Below are positions 56,154 to 64,000 of a stretch of 64,000 bases of DNA, piece by piece. The stretch is taken from contig CP099418.1 in the NCBI GenBank assembly GCA_024114885.1, positions 1,736,001 to 1,800,000 on the forward strand. The letters run 5' to 3'. Both the position numbers and the translations under genes were made by a program. Source of the stretch: Septoria linicola (taxonomy: Eukaryota; Ascomycota; Dothideomycetes; Mycosphaerellales; Mycosphaerellaceae). The notes under the pieces are model-generated. The model searched no databases. It saw nothing but the letters and a program-made list of their open reading frames with translations, and was not told the DNA's origin. Each line of letters starts with the position of its first letter. Within the stretch, counting starts at the first letter, position 1.

Positions 56154-56176
56154 GCTGCTATTGTAGAAATGGACAT
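53504..56176 (-). CDS. SLD3: DNA replication initiation protein SLD3
   Basis: SLD3 (Treslin-like) loads CDC45 at origins and, when phosphorylated by CDK, binds DPB11. This is a single exon of 890 residues. The assignment rests on the central domain at about 270-440. It has LSRQYLEALYLSRTPLAYFV then KGPLARARAAM, the basic SKARRKRKWKAKRDKQGLF, and IEQWWRKGDGHPES, then LMRNRETFLQVIIILEILAL. This pattern is characteristic of the fungal SLD3 domain. The N-terminus has an 11-residue Thr run encoded by a trinucleotide repeat. The C-terminal half is disordered and basic, with CDK consensus sites (SPVK near 483; TPSR near 785 and 821; SPAR near 235). Convergent spacing to the NTF2-like gene is 113 bp. 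Confidence 0.8.
56121..56153. repeat. (GTT)11 microsatellite in the SLD3 coding region
   Basis: Eleven perfect GTT units on the plus strand encode a poly-threonine run (ACA codons on the minus strand) at about residue 9-19 of SLD3. The repeat is in frame, so length changes would alter only the Thr number. Confidence 0.95.
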
Positions 56177-56631
56177 GTTCTATGTATGCATCGCGCTCGC
56201 CGGCCGTAGCAATGCACTCTCGTGTGTGTCATAAGTCATATAATGTCGTGAGATGGAGAGGGAACAGCTCTCAAAGAAATGTAGCAATCAATCAATCAAT
56301 CGTGCTGTCTGTAATGTTGTCTAGCAGGCTTCACGAATAGATTGACCGACTGCACGCGTCGTGGCTGCGCGCTGGATAATGCCAAGGCCGAAGCTTCACT
56401 TCGATCCTCACGTCATCATCATCGCGCCCTCATGCGCGCGCTCACTTTGCGCCGCTGACCTGACCTGACCTGCCATGTAGGAGCGTAGCAGGTACACCCA
56501 TACCAATGGTCAGGTGCACCCATTCCTCTCAAGTATAGCAGGACCAACCAGCCAGTCACCCAGCTGAACACGCATGTAACAACCCATCTTTTACCATTTC
56601 TATCCATCTACCACCACCGCCACTCCCCCCA
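56177..56631. promoter_or_regulatory. Divergent promoter region SLD3 / F-box-like gene
   Basis: 455 bp with several short tandem repeats: four AATC units at 56286-56301 and three TGACC units at 56456-56470. An ACGCGT hexamer (MluI box core) lies at 56354-56359, about 180 bp upstream of the SLD3 ATG. Confidence 0.5.
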
Positions 56632-57520
56632 ATGCCTGCCCATCAAGCTCCCCTGCTCAGGCTGCCTCTCGAGCTCCGCCAGCACATTTACTCATACCTG
56701 TTACCCCACGAGAACGTCTCGCATCCTCTCCAAGCTGTGGGCATCACTTCGGTTGACCACTGCCCACCCTCAAGCCGTCTCCTCAACATCCATCCCCTCC
56801 TGACCGAAGAGATCCTCGACTATTTCTATAGCATCTCCACCTGGAAGCTGGTCTTCAGCCATGCCTTCAACTTCTTCCGCGTAGATCCAGATCTACGGAA
56901 GCTGGAACAGTGTCCCAGTCTGCTGAACATCAAGAAGGTTGAGGTCGTGTTCTTTTGCGATGTATGTTACGATGAGACTTGGCTGAAGAACGTCCTATTT
57001 GGGGCTGACCAGTCATATATAGGTCTTGCTTCTCCACAGCTATCCCAGCTTTGGGCTGGAGTCATTCTGCGCGGAGATCAAAAGTCGGGCGAGCAGAGCC
57101 TGCGAAGTCCTCTCACAAGCTCCATGCTTGCGAACCGTAGTCGTAAGCTGGGTTGATTCGACAAACACGGGAAGATGGGACGAGAAAGCAGATGTCATTG
57201 CTCCCCTGCGTGGTCTAAGTGATCGAAAGCCGGACCTCAAATTTCAGATAGGAAGAATCAACGCCGATGATGTGAACGAAGAGCAATTTTCAGCGGCACT
57301 CCAGAAAGTACTTGGAGCTGGACGAAAGCTGGACACGAGCAGCGAAGACACCGAGCACTCTGCGTCCGATTTGAGAATGGTGACATTCGACGTGCGACAA
57401 GAGAGACTCAAGGCTGCTCCGGGAGGCTATCCTGATCATAGAATCAGAAGGAGCGGATGGCGAGGTGCGCCATCAGCATTGCCAGCAACCCGCGAGATAG
57501 GAGTGGAAGATCTGGGCTGA
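56632..57520 (+). CDS. F-box-like fungal protein of unknown function
   Basis: Two exons are predicted, 56632-56961 and 57023-57520, giving 275 residues. The N-terminus PLLRLPLELRQHIYSYLLPH has the LPxELRxxIYxYLL pattern of F-box-like domains common in plant-associated and saprobic ascomycetes. The middle (FFCDVLLLHSYPSFGLESF and CEVLSQAPCLRTVVVSW) looks like the conserved remainder of the family. The donor GTATGT and the phase-0 join FFCD-VLLLH are convincing, since reading through puts the second half out of frame. The C-terminus is basic and poorly structured. A role as a substrate adaptor of an SCF ligase would be inference. Such families are large and mostly uncharacterised. Confidence 0.72.
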
Positions 57521-57599
57521 GACGGAATGTAGAGGGATCACGACGTGCGCGACCGAAGATGCCGTGTTGCCAAGGTGCTCTGGGAGGAACAAGAGGTGC

Positions 57600-57603
57600 A
57601 AAA
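57600..57603 (-). terminator. RNA polymerase III terminator of tRNA-Arg
   Basis: A run of four T residues on the minus strand lies 11 nt downstream of the mature tRNA 3' end. That is a minimal but usual Pol III stop signal. Confidence 0.6.
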
Positions 57604-57614
57604 GGAAAGGCAAA

Positions 57615-57687
57615 CACCTCGGACAGGGCTCGAACCTGCAACCTCTGGCTTCGGAAGCCAGCGCGCTACCGATTACGCCACCGAGGT
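57615..57687 (-). tRNA. tR(CCG): tRNA-Arg (anticodon CCG)
   Basis: The 73-nt sequence folds into a complete cloverleaf without an intron. The acceptor stem ACCTCGG pairs with CCGAGGT, with a G discriminator. The D stem GCGT pairs with GCGC. The anticodon stem CTGGC/GCCAG closes the loop TTCCGAA, giving anticodon CCG (reads CGG). The T stem GCAGG/CCTGT encloses TTCGAGC. The internal A box (TGGCGTAATCGGT) and B box (GGTTCGAGC) are intact. The 3' CCA is not encoded, as expected in a eukaryote. It sits between the F-box-like gene and exportin-T. Confidence 0.95.
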
Positions 57688-58153
57688 CTGAAGACTGTTT
57701 ATTGACGAGGTGAAGCAAGATCTCGTTCTTACAAGACTGTTCAGACAGCGAGGGTTTGAGTTTGGCTGGCGGTGAAGCGAGCGTTTGCTGTGAAGCTGCA
57801 GGGAGCTGGTGGAGCTGCATGTTTCCACCCGTGTTGTAGAGGTCGGACCAAGACGGCAGCATATCTACCCCAGGAGACCTATCGCGAGATAAAGACGTCT
57901 CCAGCAGCCGAATGGGAAGTGTCTCACAAGTGATCAAACATAACTCGCCACAGTGTTAGTCATTGGACTACTCAGGGGGTGTAATTGACAACCGTGATCG
58001 CTAATTTTCATTGATGCTATCTACGCTCCAACGAGCACATAAGGGTATCTCCCGATATCGCTCACCCAGGCCCCGTGCGCCATGCAGCCGCTTCACGTCA
58101 ATATGAGTCAACTCAGTGTCCTCTGCCAGCCTCCACCTGTGATGATATCCAGC
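57688..58153. other. Intergenic, 466 bp
   Basis: This lies upstream of the tRNA gene and downstream of LOS1. Pol III needs no further upstream promoter. I see no coding signal; the ORF 57473-57937 crosses the tRNA and is spurious. Confidence 0.45.
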
Positions 58154-61100
58154 TCACCTCTTGGCCTGGGCCACAAATGAGCTGAAGAATTTTCGGAATG
58201 TGAGCATCTCACCCGCGATGCTGCCAAGGTAAGACTCTATGCCCTGATCTCCAACTCCCAAGTTTTGCAACTCGTTCTGCAGCTGAGCCTGGTAAGCGGC
58301 TCCGTTCTTTCTCAAGATCGTCCACTGCAATGTCCCAGCTTCTTGAAGCACGCTACGCATTTGTGCATCCTGCGCATTGAAGCCCTGAGACGAAACCAAT
58401 GCCCATGGCAAAGGTGCAAAATGCGACAGGATGAACGTGTCGAAGCCAGGCAGCGTAGGCTGAGCCACTGCATCGTTATTCTTGAAGTCAACAATGTCGG
58501 GACCACCCCAAATGCTCGTGATCTTGGTGAGGACGGAGAAGGCTAGCCGTGCACTTTGCGGATCAGAGATATCGCATGAGAAGCGAGTGATGGATGTCAC
58601 GAACGAGTCGAAGATACCCTGGTTCGCAGGTGAGACAAGGACCGGACCCAGGTCGTGGTTCAAAATGACAAGCACGAAATTGAGGTACTCGCGCCTCAAC
58701 TCTCGGAGCTGTATCTCGTCGTCGGTGCCGGTAACATCTTGCGAAAAGCCCGAAAAGACTCGTTGTAGGAGAGGCGACAGCAGCTGATCGAGAATGGCGA
58801 AAATTTCTGTCTTGAACCCATACACGACTTGACCCAAGGTGCGAAGGAACATTGCCATTTCGTCATTGGTCGAGGCAGAAGAGAGCAGGCCTTCAATCCA
58901 GCGAGGAAGTTGTGGTAGCACGCGCGATCCGAGTACGCCTAGGAAGCGCGAAAAGGCGTGTCTCGCGGCTGCTCGCAACTCTGAATTGTGCTTGAGGTTT
59001 TCCAGCGCAAGAAGAACACTCTCTCCAGCAAGCTCGAATTCTTGTGCTAGCTCGGCCGGAGGCGCTGCGCTCGCTGCTGCTCCTGGAGTCCAGTCCGAGT
59101 AGCCGTTCGCTAGTGAGCCGAGTGCCATGATGATATGGTGCACTTGTAGGATCGAGCGCTCGTCGCCGTTTCGTGCAGCGGGCAAGTGGTTGTTCAGATC
59201 TTGTGACAGTGGATCGATGACGCTCTTCGCAATGGCCACTTTGGTAGGCGTGGCCACATTCTGCGTTGATGACACTTGCCCAATGGCCTCGAAGAGATAT
59301 TGCTGGTTTTGGAAGGCAGCGTCCGTTGTGATGCCGTCTCCCGAGGAGTCGTCGTCTTCGTCCCGGTCAGTAGGCAGCTCAGCCTTGATAATTAAGAGAT
59401 CAGATACTGCTTGGACAATAGTTTGGGCAAAGTCGCCCAGCTGAGCTCGCAAGTGTTTGACGAATCGTTGGAACAGGTACCACGATCTCAGCCGCACTTT
59501 GCTGTGATCACTATGAACGAAGGTCACAAAGTTTTCCAGGACTTTCGGAATGCCGGCGACGTTCTGCTCGAAGAACTGCACGTAGCGTACGCAAATCTCC
59601 ATATATTGGAGCTGCACGGCCGGATGTGGATAATTGGCCAGATCTGATGCCACCAAGGTTGACATCATCTCTACCAGGCGCGAGGATGCCTCGGATGCGG
59701 GTTTGCTCTTGCTGTATAAGCCGCCGTTCCTGATCGCCAGTTCGCCGAAATGGTGCATTTCCAAGAGAGCAAGATCGAGATCTCGCCAGTTTGGTCGGTC
59801 GTCTCCGCCCAGTCGGCCTAGAGTATTGGCCACAACCCTGGTCAGAGTATCCATGTACATGCCCTCATCTACGGCTGCGACTGTTTGTTGGAGGACATGA
59901 AGGCGTTTCCGCAGCTCCTGAAATTCGGCTTCATCCGTCTGTTCCTCCTCATCACCCCAGCTGGCAGTGTCGTCGTATTTCATCTTGGCGATGATAGCAT
60001 CCAAGATTGGCTGCAGCATGCCAGTGTAGTGAGTCGGCAAGCCACCCTTGGCTTTAGTCAATCGTCGAAACATCGTGAGGAGATCTGTCAGAGATGGTAT
60101 AACAGCGGAACAGATTTCATCGTACTCGTCGGCGAAGAATCGAAGCAGATATGGCACGAAAGCCTGGAGCTGTTCCTCTGCTTTAGTCCGAGTCTGAGCT
60201 TCAACATTGTCATTGTCCAGCACTTTGACCACGTCAAATATAACGTTGTTGACCAATTTCGCGACGGTCTCGGCGAGATCAGTGTCGTAGTCAGAAGTGG
60301 TTCGTAGCTCTGCGAGGGCCGGGCTCGCAACGAGTTGCCCGACGATGGTACCAAGATTGAGATAATTGATCAGCTCAATCTTGTCGTTTGGTTGCATCTT
60401 CTTGCCCACAGTCTCCGTGAATGTGTCGATAGCCGCATCGCGTGCCTTTGCTTCTCTGCTGTCCGAGCTGAACGTCCCTTGTCGTCCCGCAATCTCAAGC
60501 AGTGCACCCTGAATGCGCTCGTTGATCACCAGCCAGATGTCAATCCAGCTCACCCACTTCGCGATGGTACGCAAGCACATTTCCACTATTCCAAGGTCGA
60601 GCTGTTGCCACCTGGAAAGCACCTCTTGCCAGACTGTTGCAATCTTGTTCACATCTCTAGCCCTGACCAAGTCCTTGAGCTCTGTGCTGCGTCTCTGCTC
60701 CTCCCGTGTTCGTGGAATCATCACGTCCGCAATCTCGTCATGAATAGAGCCAAGGATCCGGAGCAAAAGGACAGTACCAGCATATGCGCCGTCTGAGCCA
60801 ATGGCTTGCCCGGAAGTGGACAGAGAGATGAATTCATCGAAGAAGTTCGTCCAGTCCGAGGCATAGAGCGATGTGAAGAGGTATGTGAGGGTTTGCGTGA
60901 CTTTGTTTTGGATAGTCGGGGTATCCGCTTCCGTCGATCCAGGACTATATCGCCGTCGGACGTACTCCATCAAGCGATACCGTACATCGTTCAGACCAGC
61001 TTGCTCCAGCCGCTGTGTCTGGACGGCATTGTTGACAATCTCTAGACACACAAGCCTGACCACTTCTGATGGCGCAGGCTGGCGCGTGAACAGCGTCAAA

Positions 61101-61225
61101 CACACCTGCCAAGCGTTTGGATCTTGTTTGAGAACATTCAGAAACTCGTATGCCTGGCCCTTGAGGTTCTGCTCTGTAGTTGGGCTGAAAGCAAGTTCAA
61201 CTGCGCTTTCCACCTGAGTGTCCAT
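58154..61225 (-). CDS. LOS1: Exportin-T (tRNA nuclear export receptor)
   Basis: LOS1 is an importin-beta family karyopherin that carries mature tRNAs out of the nucleus with Ran-GTP. This is a single exon of 1023 residues from the ATG of MDTQVESAVELAFSP; the open frame upstream has only a TTG. HEAT-type helices run throughout. Diagnostic stretches are the N-terminal WQVCLTLFTRQP and VVRLVCLEIVNNAVQ (exportin N-terminal region), LFTSLYASDWTNFFDEF (XPO1-like region), ELINYLNLGTIVGQL, and the C-terminal FSVLTKITSIWGG and LQNELQNLGV. Length and order fit exportin-T rather than CRM1 or MSN5. Its neighbour on the same strand is a tRNA gene, probably by chance. Confidence 0.92.
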   Translation of the reverse strand: MDTQVESAVELAFSPTTEQNLKGQAYEFLNVLKQDPNAWQVCLTLFTRQPAPSEVVRLVCLEIVNNAVQTQRLEQAGLNDVRYRLMEYVRRRYSPGSTEADTPTIQNKVTQTLTYLFTSLYASDWTNFFDEFISLSTSGQAIGSDGAYAGTVLLLRILGSIHDEIADVMIPRTREEQRRSTELKDLVRARDVNKIATVWQEVLSRWQQLDLGIVEMCLRTIAKWVSWIDIWLVINERIQGALLEIAGRQGTFSSDSREAKARDAAIDTFTETVGKKMQPNDKIELINYLNLGTIVGQLVASPALAELRTTSDYDTDLAETVAKLVNNVIFDVVKVLDNDNVEAQTRTKAEEQLQAFVPYLLRFFADEYDEICSAVIPSLTDLLTMFRRLTKAKGGLPTHYTGMLQPILDAIIAKMKYDDTASWGDEEEQTDEAEFQELRKRLHVLQQTVAAVDEGMYMDTLTRVVANTLGRLGGDDRPNWRDLDLALLEMHHFGELAIRNGGLYSKSKPASEASSRLVEMMSTLVASDLANYPHPAVQLQYMEICVRYVQFFEQNVAGIPKVLENFVTFVHSDHSKVRLRSWYLFQRFVKHLRAQLGDFAQTIVQAVSDLLIIKAELPTDRDEDDDSSGDGITTDAAFQNQQYLFEAIGQVSSTQNVATPTKVAIAKSVIDPLSQDLNNHLPAARNGDERSILQVHHIIMALGSLANGYSDWTPGAAASAAPPAELAQEFELAGESVLLALENLKHNSELRAAARHAFSRFLGVLGSRVLPQLPRWIEGLLSSASTNDEMAMFLRTLGQVVYGFKTEIFAILDQLLSPLLQRVFSGFSQDVTGTDDEIQLRELRREYLNFVLVILNHDLGPVLVSPANQGIFDSFVTSITRFSCDISDPQSARLAFSVLTKITSIWGGPDIVDFKNNDAVAQPTLPGFDTFILSHFAPLPWALVSSQGFNAQDAQMRSVLQEAGTLQWTILRKNGAAYQAQLQNELQNLGVGDQGIESYLGSIAGEMLTFRKFFSSFVAQAKR

Positions 61226-61740
61226 GTTCTTCTGACCACTGGCTCTCGGTCTCTCAAGCAAAGATGTTGTTGTGTGACTCCAATGTGCTCATGGTAGCGC
61301 ATAAGACGCTGCACCTATCTCAAGCGCCTATTGCTGCATCGCGTCGGTATGCTCGGTCGATTGTGGTGGGATGTCTTCGGCGGTGAGTCAAGCAAGGTGT
61401 GTTTGGTCGCTTGGCCGGAAGTGTCGTGTGAGTGGTGGGGGTGTCGAGAGAGATCGTATGCTCAATCGTAGATTCGCTCAATGGTCGTGAAGATTTGTGC
61501 AGCAGTAACGTCAAGATGGCAGTGAGGTGGAATCTGGAAGGATTTATGTGATGTGCAACTTAATGCGCCGTGTCGAAAACAAGGGCTTGAAAGCCCCGCC
61601 AAAACTAGAACTCAGGCAGTGGAGCACGTGCAGAGGAACATGCATTCACAATTCACAATGAAAGCAGAATGTGCTCAGATTTTGTCATCATATTTACAGC
61701 GAGACGTATCTCGAGGGGTATCGCAAGGGTCGTAACTTTT
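61226..61740. other. Intergenic, 515 bp
   Basis: This lies upstream of LOS1 and downstream of the membrane protein gene, and holds the likely LOS1 promoter. No ORF or RNA gene is supported. Confidence 0.45.
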
Positions 61741-62959
61741 TCATCTCGCATCCGGCACTGTTTGTCCACCATGAAAATCGCGGAACGGCAATGTCCCAGC
61801 GGGACCAGCTCGCAATATACTTGTTGGTCCCTCGCCGCCGTTCAATTGCGTGAAGGCTGTCGTTCTTGGTGTCATGGGGTTGTTGGTCAGTCCGAAGCCA
61901 GTAGGCGTTCTAGGGAGGTTCATGAAGAGCTGGCGATTGTGCTCTCTACGCTCTTCCTTCGTAAGATCGTCGTCTAGACCGTACATTGAAAGCTTCTTCA
62001 TCTCGAGGTCAGATTGACGATCGGCCTCTCGCTCTGCTCTTTCCTGCGGTGTGGGAACGGAACTCCAGAGGCTATGTCCCAGATACACAACGAACAGTGC
62101 TCTTCGCGAGGTGGTCAGCATTTGCACAGCGCACTCCAAGGCAGCGTATACTTACAGCATGACAATGACAACCGCAAAGCTTGCGCGCGCCTGCAGACAA
62201 TAGCCACGATTTCCAGGACTTGCATAGCTGCAGCCTTTGCTCAGGTACCATGGCATTCCGGGTGACGGGTGGTCCTTATCGCTCATGTCTGCCGCGGATT
62301 GATTGTATATGCTGACCGCGTATAGCGCGACCAACAGCGCATGCACAAATACACTCAACGCTGGAATGAAAATGTGCATTACAAACATTGCGCTTTTCGC
62401 CAGTAGCAAGAACATGCTCAATATAGTGATCACTACATTGAACTGGGTCATGCTGCCACATATCAGTATGGTTCATCTTGAGAGCTTGGATCGTCTTATT
62501 CCACATACTAATGGCTCCAGACCGTGGGATAATGGACTGGTCGCCAGTTGGCCGCATCGTAGAGTATGCTGTTCGGAGCGCTGTTGAGACCCTGGTCGAA
62601 GCCATTCTGCCAGAGCTTTGTGCGGTATGTATTGGGATGTGCAATGCCCATGAGTGTCAAGCAAGCCACTGTCAAGGGAAATTCCACCACGAGCAGCGCA
62701 ACGAACAGCTTCGGCTTCCGCCATTCTTTTGCGAATATGAACATCTTATCGTGGCTATGCTTTCACTCCCTCCTCTTCAGCAGCCACGCCCCTATCCTTT
62801 CGACTCTGTAGCGACCGTCCGTTCGAGCCGCTGAGACCAAGCGTTGGACGGTCCAAGACGAACGGGTCGTGGTGGTCGATACAATCCTCTTGGATGGCCA
62901 AGATTGCGCAGGCGTACTCACATTGATGGGGTCTGTATATGAAGGTAGGCGAGGCCAAT
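61741..62959 (-). CDS. Conserved fungal multi-pass membrane protein, 5' end unresolved
   Basis: Four exons can be joined with confidence, 62922-62959, 62509-62754, 62156-62452 and 61741-62101, coding for 313 residues. At least one more 5' exon with the start codon is missing; an acceptor (CCTGTAG) precedes 62959. Four hydrophobic segments are visible: KLFVALLVVEFPLTVACLTL; FNVVITILSMFLLLAKSAMF; FIPALSVFVHALLVALYAV; and ASFAVVIVM joined to ALFVVYLGHSL. The first loop contains AHPNTYRTKLWQNG. The C-terminal ~110 residues are cytoplasmic-looking, charged and Pro/Thr-rich (MKKLSMYGLDDDLTKEERRE, NNPMTPRTTAF). I recall similar proteins across Pezizomycotina but know no assigned function. Confidence 0.75.
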
Positions 62960-63737
62960 CTACAGGGAAGCAAGTGCTTGCATTATGACCTGCTCCATGT
63001 GCGCGGCAGCGTGCTGCACACGCATCACAGCAGTGGGCAGTTAATCCTCCGTCCAGCGAAGGATAGCTGAGGACGAAGCGCCGTGATGCAACTCAGAGAT
63101 CCAATGAGATCCAGCAATCGTGCCAAGATCTGTCCGCAGTGAGCCAATCGGCAGCCGTCCGACCTCTAAGCACAAGTGCTGACGGCAAGTGGCAGCTTCG
63201 ACTTTGATGCTACCGTACAGTACATCTTGCAGCGCTGGGTAGATACTCCAGATCCGAAGCAAGATCCTGTGTTGCCAGGACGTGCAGACAGCTGACAGTA
63301 TTACCCGGTCAAGTAGCTGGTTGCAGCTTGCGTGCATGATAATGTGTATCCGACTATGTTTAAAAGCTCCGAGTGGCCGTGATCTCTATTCACTCAATCA
63401 CCTGTTCCACCCCATGAGTCCTACCGCCACGGCATCGAGAAGCTCAGGGCTCTTCTGCCACTGGTTGATGCCGTGGCCTTGCCGATCGTGCCGTGGCCTC
63501 GTAGGCGGCCATATCTGGATGTAGTTGCGATGCGCAGAGCAAGCTCGTGGATCACTTGGACAGTCTCCATCACGTCCATTTACACCGCATTTTCAGCACC
63601 TGCAAAGACATCTTGAGCAGCTCAAAACACTGATTGCGCCTTTCCAATCGATTCGTGGGTCAATGTACACGGCCCCGTTCGCTATGCTCTGTGCTTTATC
63701 CCGCCGGAACACCTCGCCAAATAACAGTTTGGACAAT
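62960..63737. other. Intergenic, 778 bp, may contain the missing first exon
   Basis: This lies between the membrane-protein exons and the ANP1-type gene, both on the minus strand. It should contain the 5' exon and promoter of the membrane protein and the 3' UTR of the ANP1-type gene. An ORF at 63041-63337 holds a candidate stretch (HRILLRIWSIYPAL), but the join is not convincing. Confidence 0.4.
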
Positions 63738-64000
63738 TCATTCGTTGTAGTGATATACCTATCATGCGTCAGCGATTGGCGTGTGTTTCGCAAGGAGAAC
63801 AAGCTTACATAGTAGTTTGGTAATCCGTACGACTTCCAGCCCAGCCGGCGGGCCATTTTCGCAAATCCCTCCGTTTCGATCAAGTGGTAGAATGGGAATG
63901 GTGGAAACATAGCACCATCCCTGTGCACGTCCCCTTTCACGAGGAGCGCTGTACCACCTACCCCGTCGAGGTCGATCTCTTTCTTTGGATCACCGTTGAG
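63738..64000 (-). CDS. ANP1/MNN9/VAN1-family mannosyltransferase, C-terminal part
   Basis: This is a Golgi type II membrane glycosyltransferase (GT62) of the mannan polymerase complexes, which extend the alpha-1,6-mannan backbone of cell wall glycoproteins. Only the last ~70 residues are in the window; the gene starts beyond the right edge. Two exons are seen, 63809 to the edge and 63738-63758. Family motifs are LDGVGGTALLVKGDVHRDG, FPFYHLIETEGFAKMA, and the terminal LPNYYVYHYNE, where the last seven residues come from a 21-nt final exon including the stop. The donor is GTAAGC and the acceptor GATAG. It cannot be assigned to ANP1, MNN9 or VAN1 from this fragment. Confidence 0.92.

Noticed and set aside
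63041..63337. Candidate first exon of the conserved membrane protein (HRILLRIWSIYPAL)
   Set aside because: The hydrophobic stretch is suggestive, but the GTACTG donor is weak and the implied intron of about 260 bp is long for this genome.
1..64000. Transposons, CRISPR arrays, rRNA, mating-type or viral sequences
   Set aside because: No transposase, reverse transcriptase, terminal repeats, regularly spaced repeats, rRNA motifs or viral genes were seen in reading both strands.

Overview
The window is nuclear DNA from a filamentous ascomycete (Pezizomycotina). A Dothideomycete is my best guess, but the sequence alone does not prove the class. The evidence is densely packed genes on both strands and short introns (mostly about 50-60 bp, GTRNGT donors, CTRAC-like branch points). 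The gene content is also fungal: SLD3, SPO22/ZIP4, a copper-fist regulator, an ANP1/MNN9-type mannan polymerase subunit, GH128, and a secreted NTF2-like family. I see no transposon, no CRISPR array, no operon and no viral sequence.

Layout. 1-14.4 kb: a truncated unknown gene, SGF29, phosphomannose isomerase, an ARF6-type GTPase, an SLC25 carrier, a GT8 glycosyltransferase, an unrecognised coiled-coil protein and the class I cAMP phosphodiesterase. 14.4-17.7 kb: the largest gene-free stretch. 17.7-30.3 kb: a patatin-type lipase, mitochondrial QRI7, a 6PGDH-like dehydrogenase, SPO22 and an HLTF/RAD5-type translocase. 31.5-42.6 kb: a copper-fist factor, GH128, glucose-6-phosphate 1-epimerase, CDK1, RAD4 and TRM7. 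43.7-53.4 kb: two related secreted NTF2-like proteins flanking an FAD monooxygenase, a GH18-UBA fusion, RPN7 and the cap methyltransferase ABD1. 53.5-64 kb: SLD3, an F-box-like protein, tRNA-Arg(CCG), exportin-T (LOS1), a conserved membrane protein and the 3' part of an ANP1-family gene.

The genes are mostly housekeeping and do not form one pathway, but some themes recur. Genome maintenance and cell cycle: CDK1, SLD3, RAD4, the HLTF-like protein, SPO22 and SGF29. tRNA biology: QRI7, TRM7, LOS1 and a tRNA gene. Mannose and hexose phosphates: PMI, the epimerase and ANP1. Ubiquitin and proteasome: RPN7 and the GH18-UBA protein. Many neighbours are divergent and share promoters of 250-530 bp.

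Most worth a second look: the leaderless GH18 enzyme with a C-terminal UBA domain; five PKA consensus sites in the tail of the cAMP phosphodiesterase; an exact PACE nonamer in the RPN7 promoter; the pair of secreted NTF2-like paralogues; CDK consensus sites in SLD3 and in the lipase; and a 4-nt first coding exon in the epimerase gene. Splice sites were chosen by eye. For multi-exon genes with resolved ends, the exon lengths sum to a multiple of three.
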